Positions 61,663 to 64,000 of a DNA stretch of 64,000 nucleotides are shown here, piece after piece. Under the pieces are notes generated by a model. That model searched no databases and was not told the DNA's origin. It worked only from the letters and a program-made list of their open reading frames with translations. Source of the stretch: Lentzea tibetensis (lineage in GTDB: Bacteria; Actinomycetota; Actinomycetes; Mycobacteriales; Pseudonocardiaceae). Location of the stretch: NCBI RefSeq assembly GCF_007845675.1, contig NZ_VOBR01000031.1:53295-117294 (forward strand), read 5' to 3'. Made by a program: the position numbers and the translations under genes. Every line of letters starts with the position of its first letter. Position 1 is the stretch's first letter.

Positions 61663-62888
61663 AGATCGTCATCGTCGCGGTCGGATCGCGTGGTGACGTC
61701 GCGCCGCTGACCGGGCTGGCCGTCCGGCTGCGCGCGGAGGGACACGACGTCGCGATCGCGACGCAGCAGCCGTTCGAGAAGCTCGTGCGCGGCTGCGGGC
61801 TCGAGTTCCGGCTGATACCAGGAGACATGCGGGCCGGGCTGACTTCGGCCGGGACCGGGATCAAGGCTGCCGTCGACCTCGCCGCCGCGGTCGCCGCGGA
61901 CATCGGCGCCGGCATCCTCCAGGCGACGGAGGGAGCGGATGTCCTGCTCCTGCAACGAATGGCGCTCGCACACGGCCACCTCGTGGCACAGGCGAGGGGG
62001 ATCAGGGCGGTCCCGGTGGAGCTGTGCCCGTCCCTGCCAACGGAAGAGTTCGTGCTGCCGTCGATGCTGGGGCTGTCCGGCTCGCTCGGCCGCTGGGGCA
62101 ACCGGGCGCTGGCGGGTGCCGAGCTCCGGCTGCCCACGCCGTTCGACGGCGCTCTCAAGGACTTCGCCCGCTCACTCGGCCTGCGCCCGGCCGGTCTCGG
62201 TGCGATCCGCCGCCGGATCATCTCCGGCACCGGCCCGGTGCTGCACGGGTACAGCCCGGCGTTGTCGCCGCGTCCCGCGGACTGGCGGCGGGGTGCGGAG
62301 GTGGTGGGCAACTGGTGGCCGGTGGCCGAACCCGGCTGGCAGCCGTCACCCGAGCTGACCGCGTTCCTCGCAGGCGGACCGCCTCCCGTCTACGTCGGGT
62401 TCGGCAGCATGGTCGGCGAGCGGTTGCCGGAGCTGGTGCTCCGCGCGGTCCGCCGGGCAGGCGTGCGCGCGGTCGTGCAGCGCGGCTGGGCTGAGCTGTC
62501 CGTCGACTCCGACGACGTGCTGACCGTGGACGAGGTACCGCACGGCTGGCTCTTCCCCCGGATGGCCGCGCTGGTGCACCACTGCGGCGCGGGTACGACG
62601 GCGGCCGGGGTGCGCGCGGGCAAGCCCGTCGTGGGCACGCCGCTGCTGGTGGACCAGCCGTTCTGGGCACGCACGGTGCTGCGCGCCGGTGTCAGTCCGG
62701 GCTGGCAGCCGCTGCGCGAGCTGACGGCCGAAGGGCTCGGTGACCTGATCAGCGCGGCGGTGACCGAGCCCGCGTACCTGCATCGGGCCGGAGCGCTCGC
62801 CGCACGTGTCCGGGCAGAGGACGGCGCGGGCAGGACCGCTGACCTGATTCGACGTTTCTCCGAGTGCGAAGGGGTGCGAGCTGCATGA
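61659..62888 (+). CDS. GT-B glycosyltransferase (GT1/macrolide glycosyltransferase type)
   Basis: A 409-residue GT-B fold protein. The N-terminal acceptor half opens with [19 protein letters not shown]. The interdomain segment contains PPPVYVGFGSMVG. The C-terminal donor half has VHHCGAGTTAAGVRAGKP (from about residue 306), the signature of GT1 enzymes including macrolide and sterol glycosyltransferases. It probably transfers a hexose or deoxyhexose from a nucleotide sugar to the macrolide. No sugar-building genes (4,6-dehydratase, aminotransferase) are in the window, so the donor is unknown and may be supplied from outside or by primary metabolism. Start and stop overlap the neighbours by 4 bp (ATGA), indicating translational coupling. 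Confidence 0.9.
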   Translation: MKIVIVAVGSRGDVAPLTGLAVRLRAEGHDVAIATQQPFEKLVRGCGLEFRLIPGDMRAGLTSAGTGIKAAVDLAAAVAADIGAGILQATEGADVLLLQRMALAHGHLVAQARGIRAVPVELCPSLPTEEFVLPSMLGLSGSLGRWGNRALAGAELRLPTPFDGALKDFARSLGLRPAGLGAIRRRIISGTGPVLHGYSPALSPRPADWRRGAEVVGNWWPVAEPGWQPSPELTAFLAGGPPPVYVGFGSMVGERLPELVLRAVRRAGVRAVVQRGWAELSVDSDDVLTVDEVPHGWLFPRMAALVHHCGAGTTAAGVRAGKPVVGTPLLVDQPFWARTVLRAGVSPGWQPLRELTAEGLGDLISAAVTEPAYLHRAGALAARVRAEDGAGRTADLIRRFSECEGVRAA

Positions 62889-63844
62889 GGATCGCTGTCA
62901 CCGGATCGATCGCGACCGATCACCTGATGGTCTTCCCCGGCCGGTTCGCCGACCAGTTCGTCGCCGGGCAACTGGACAACGTGTCCCTCTCGTTCCTGGT
63001 GGACGAGTTGGTGGTGCACCGGGGTGGAGTCGCGGCGAACATCGCGTTCGGGCTGGGTGTGCTGGGACTGCGGCCCGCGTTGATCGGCGCGGTGGGCGCC
63101 GACTTCGCGGACTACCGGTCGTGGCTGGAACGACACGGCGTGGACACCGAGTCGGTGCACGTGTCCACGTCGCGGCACACGGCCCGGTTCCTCTGCACCA
63201 CCGACGAGGTGCAGAACCAGATCGCCTCCTTCTACGCGGGCGCGATGACCGAGGCGCGCACGATCTCACTGGACTCCGTCCGGGCGGACCTCGTGGTGGT
63301 CGCGCCCAACGACCCGGAGGCGATGCTCCGGCACACCGCCGAGTGCCGGGCCCGTGGCCTGCGCTTCGCGGCGGACCCCTCGCAGCAGCTCGCGCGGCTC
63401 GACGGCGCCGCTATCCGGTCCCTTGTGGACGGTGCGAAGCTGTTGTTCACCAACGAGTACGAGAGCGGTCTGCTGTTGGAGAAGACAGGCTGGACCCGCG
63501 AGGAGGTGTTGACCAGGGTCGGCACCTGGCTGACCACGCTGGGGCCCAACGGTGTGCGGATCTCGTCGGCGCAGGCACCGCCGATCCACGTGCCCGCCGC
63601 TCCGGAGCTCCGCCGAGCGGACCCCACCGGTGTCGGCGACGCGTTCCGCGCCGGTTTCCTGGCCGGCCTGACCTGGGATCTCGACCACGAGCAGGCCGCG
63701 CAGCTGGGATGCGGTCTGGCCGTGCTGGCGCTGGAGACCACCGGTACGCAGGAGTACGCGCTGGATCCCACCGAGTTCTCCACCCGCCTGCTCGACGCGT
63801 ACGGCCTGGACGTTCGTTCCCGATTCGCCGCTGTCCCCGTGTAG
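62885..63844 (+). CDS. adoK: Adenosine kinase (PfkB family, mycobacterial AdoK type)
   Basis: A 319-residue ribokinase-fold sugar/nucleoside kinase. It resembles the M. tuberculosis adenosine kinase (Rv2202c) along its length as I remember that sequence: [12 protein letters not shown] start, [32 protein letters not shown], and [11 protein letters not shown]. The PfkB signature [13 protein letters not shown] supplies the catalytic base Asp252. It phosphorylates adenosine to AMP. Together with the SAH hydrolase gene that follows, it would pull SAH breakdown forward and relieve methyltransferase inhibition. Start: the ATG at 62885 overlaps the glycosyltransferase stop. An in-frame upstream extension to 62864 is possible but is not homologous to the family. 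Confidence 0.92.
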   Translation: MRIAVTGSIATDHLMVFPGRFADQFVAGQLDNVSLSFLVDELVVHRGGVAANIAFGLGVLGLRPALIGAVGADFADYRSWLERHGVDTESVHVSTSRHTARFLCTTDEVQNQIASFYAGAMTEARTISLDSVRADLVVVAPNDPEAMLRHTAECRARGLRFAADPSQQLARLDGAAIRSLVDGAKLLFTNEYESGLLLEKTGWTREEVLTRVGTWLTTLGPNGVRISSAQAPPIHVPAAPELRRADPTGVGDAFRAGFLAGLTWDLDHEQAAQLGCGLAVLALETTGTQEYALDPTEFSTRLLDAYGLDVRSRFAAVPV

Positions 63845-63857
63845 AAAGAGGATTTCC

Positions 63858-64000
63858 GTGACCGACCTCCAAGTTCGCAACGGCGTCGACTTCGCGGTTG
63901 CTGACCTCTCGCAGGCCGAGTTCGGCCGCAAGGAGATCCGGCTGGCCGAGCACGAGATGCCCGGTCTGATGGCGCTGCGCCGTGAGTACGCCGAGGTGTA
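63858..64000 (+). CDS. ahcY: S-adenosylhomocysteinase, N-terminal fragment (continues past window)
   Basis: Forty-seven complete codons are visible. The readable start ([20 protein letters not shown], then [20 protein letters not shown]) matches the conserved N-terminus of bacterial SAH hydrolases, where FGRKE and AEHEMPGLM are family hallmarks. GTG start at 63858 with GAGGA at 63848-63852, 5 nt upstream, and 13 bp after adoK. It hydrolyses SAH to adenosine and homocysteine; adenosine is the substrate of the gene just upstream. Whether this is the only copy in the genome or a cluster-dedicated one cannot be judged here. Confidence 0.9.
   Translation, partial: MTDLQVRNGVDFAVADLSQAEFGRKEIRLAEHEMPGLMALRREYAEV

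Noticed and set aside
62864-62884. Seven-codon N-terminal extension of adenosine kinase
   Set aside because: The family starts at the ATG 62885, which overlaps the preceding stop in the same ATGA pattern as its neighbours.

Overview
The window is a continuous stretch of a giant, very GC-rich actinomycete secondary-metabolite locus. All genes lie on the + strand, and no gap between them exceeds 58 bp. GC-rich third codon positions, GTG starts and gene content point to a filamentous actinomycete. An adenosine kinase of mycobacterial type, an S-adenosylhomocysteinase and a RifF-like amide synthase make a Pseudonocardiales-type host (Amycolatopsis/Saccharothrix/Lentzea-like) plausible, but that assignment is inference only.

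Region 1 (1-15727) is the 3' end of an ansamycin-type assembly line. A 5'-truncated type I PKS supplies two malonyl-using DH-KR modules. A one-module PKS (methylmalonyl, DH-KR) follows. A NAT-fold amide synthase of the RifF type releases the chain as a macrolactam, and a FAD monooxygenase of the Rif-Orf19/GdmM kind follows it. The last three modules predict an alpha-methyl 2,4,6-trienamide terminus. Starter (AHBA) genes and the earlier modules must lie upstream of the window.

Region 2 (15786-63844 and beyond) starts with a cytochrome P450 and contains a complete second PKS of macrolide type. Gene I (17028-43646, 8872 aa) carries a KSQ loading module and extension modules 1-5. Gene II (43668-48743) carries module 6. 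Gene III (48746-60871) carries modules 7-9 and a terminal thioesterase. Module by module: load KSQ-AT-ACP; M1 KR; M2 DH-KR; M3 DH-KR; M4 DH-ER-KR; M5 KR; M6 DH-KR; M7 KR; M8 KR (the only A-type); M9 no reduction, then TE. AT motifs suggest methylmalonyl (M1, M2, M3, M5, M8), malonyl (M9), an ethylmalonyl-like or larger unit (FAGH in M4 and M6) and an unassigned unit (VPSH in M7). The loading AT has VAGH.

Region 3 (60868-64000) is a chain of translationally coupled tailoring and support genes. A FkbM-family O-methyltransferase and a GT-B macrolide-type glycosyltransferase are followed by adenosine kinase (adoK) and the beginning of S-adenosylhomocysteinase (ahcY/sahH). The last two would remove the S-adenosylhomocysteine left by methylation.

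The main point of interest is that two assembly lines with different release chemistry (amide synthase and thioesterase) sit head-to-tail with almost no DNA between them. Near-identical AT cassettes are also shared between modules 2/3 and between modules 4/6. I see no tRNA, rRNA, CRISPR array, insertion sequence, regulator or transporter gene in the window.
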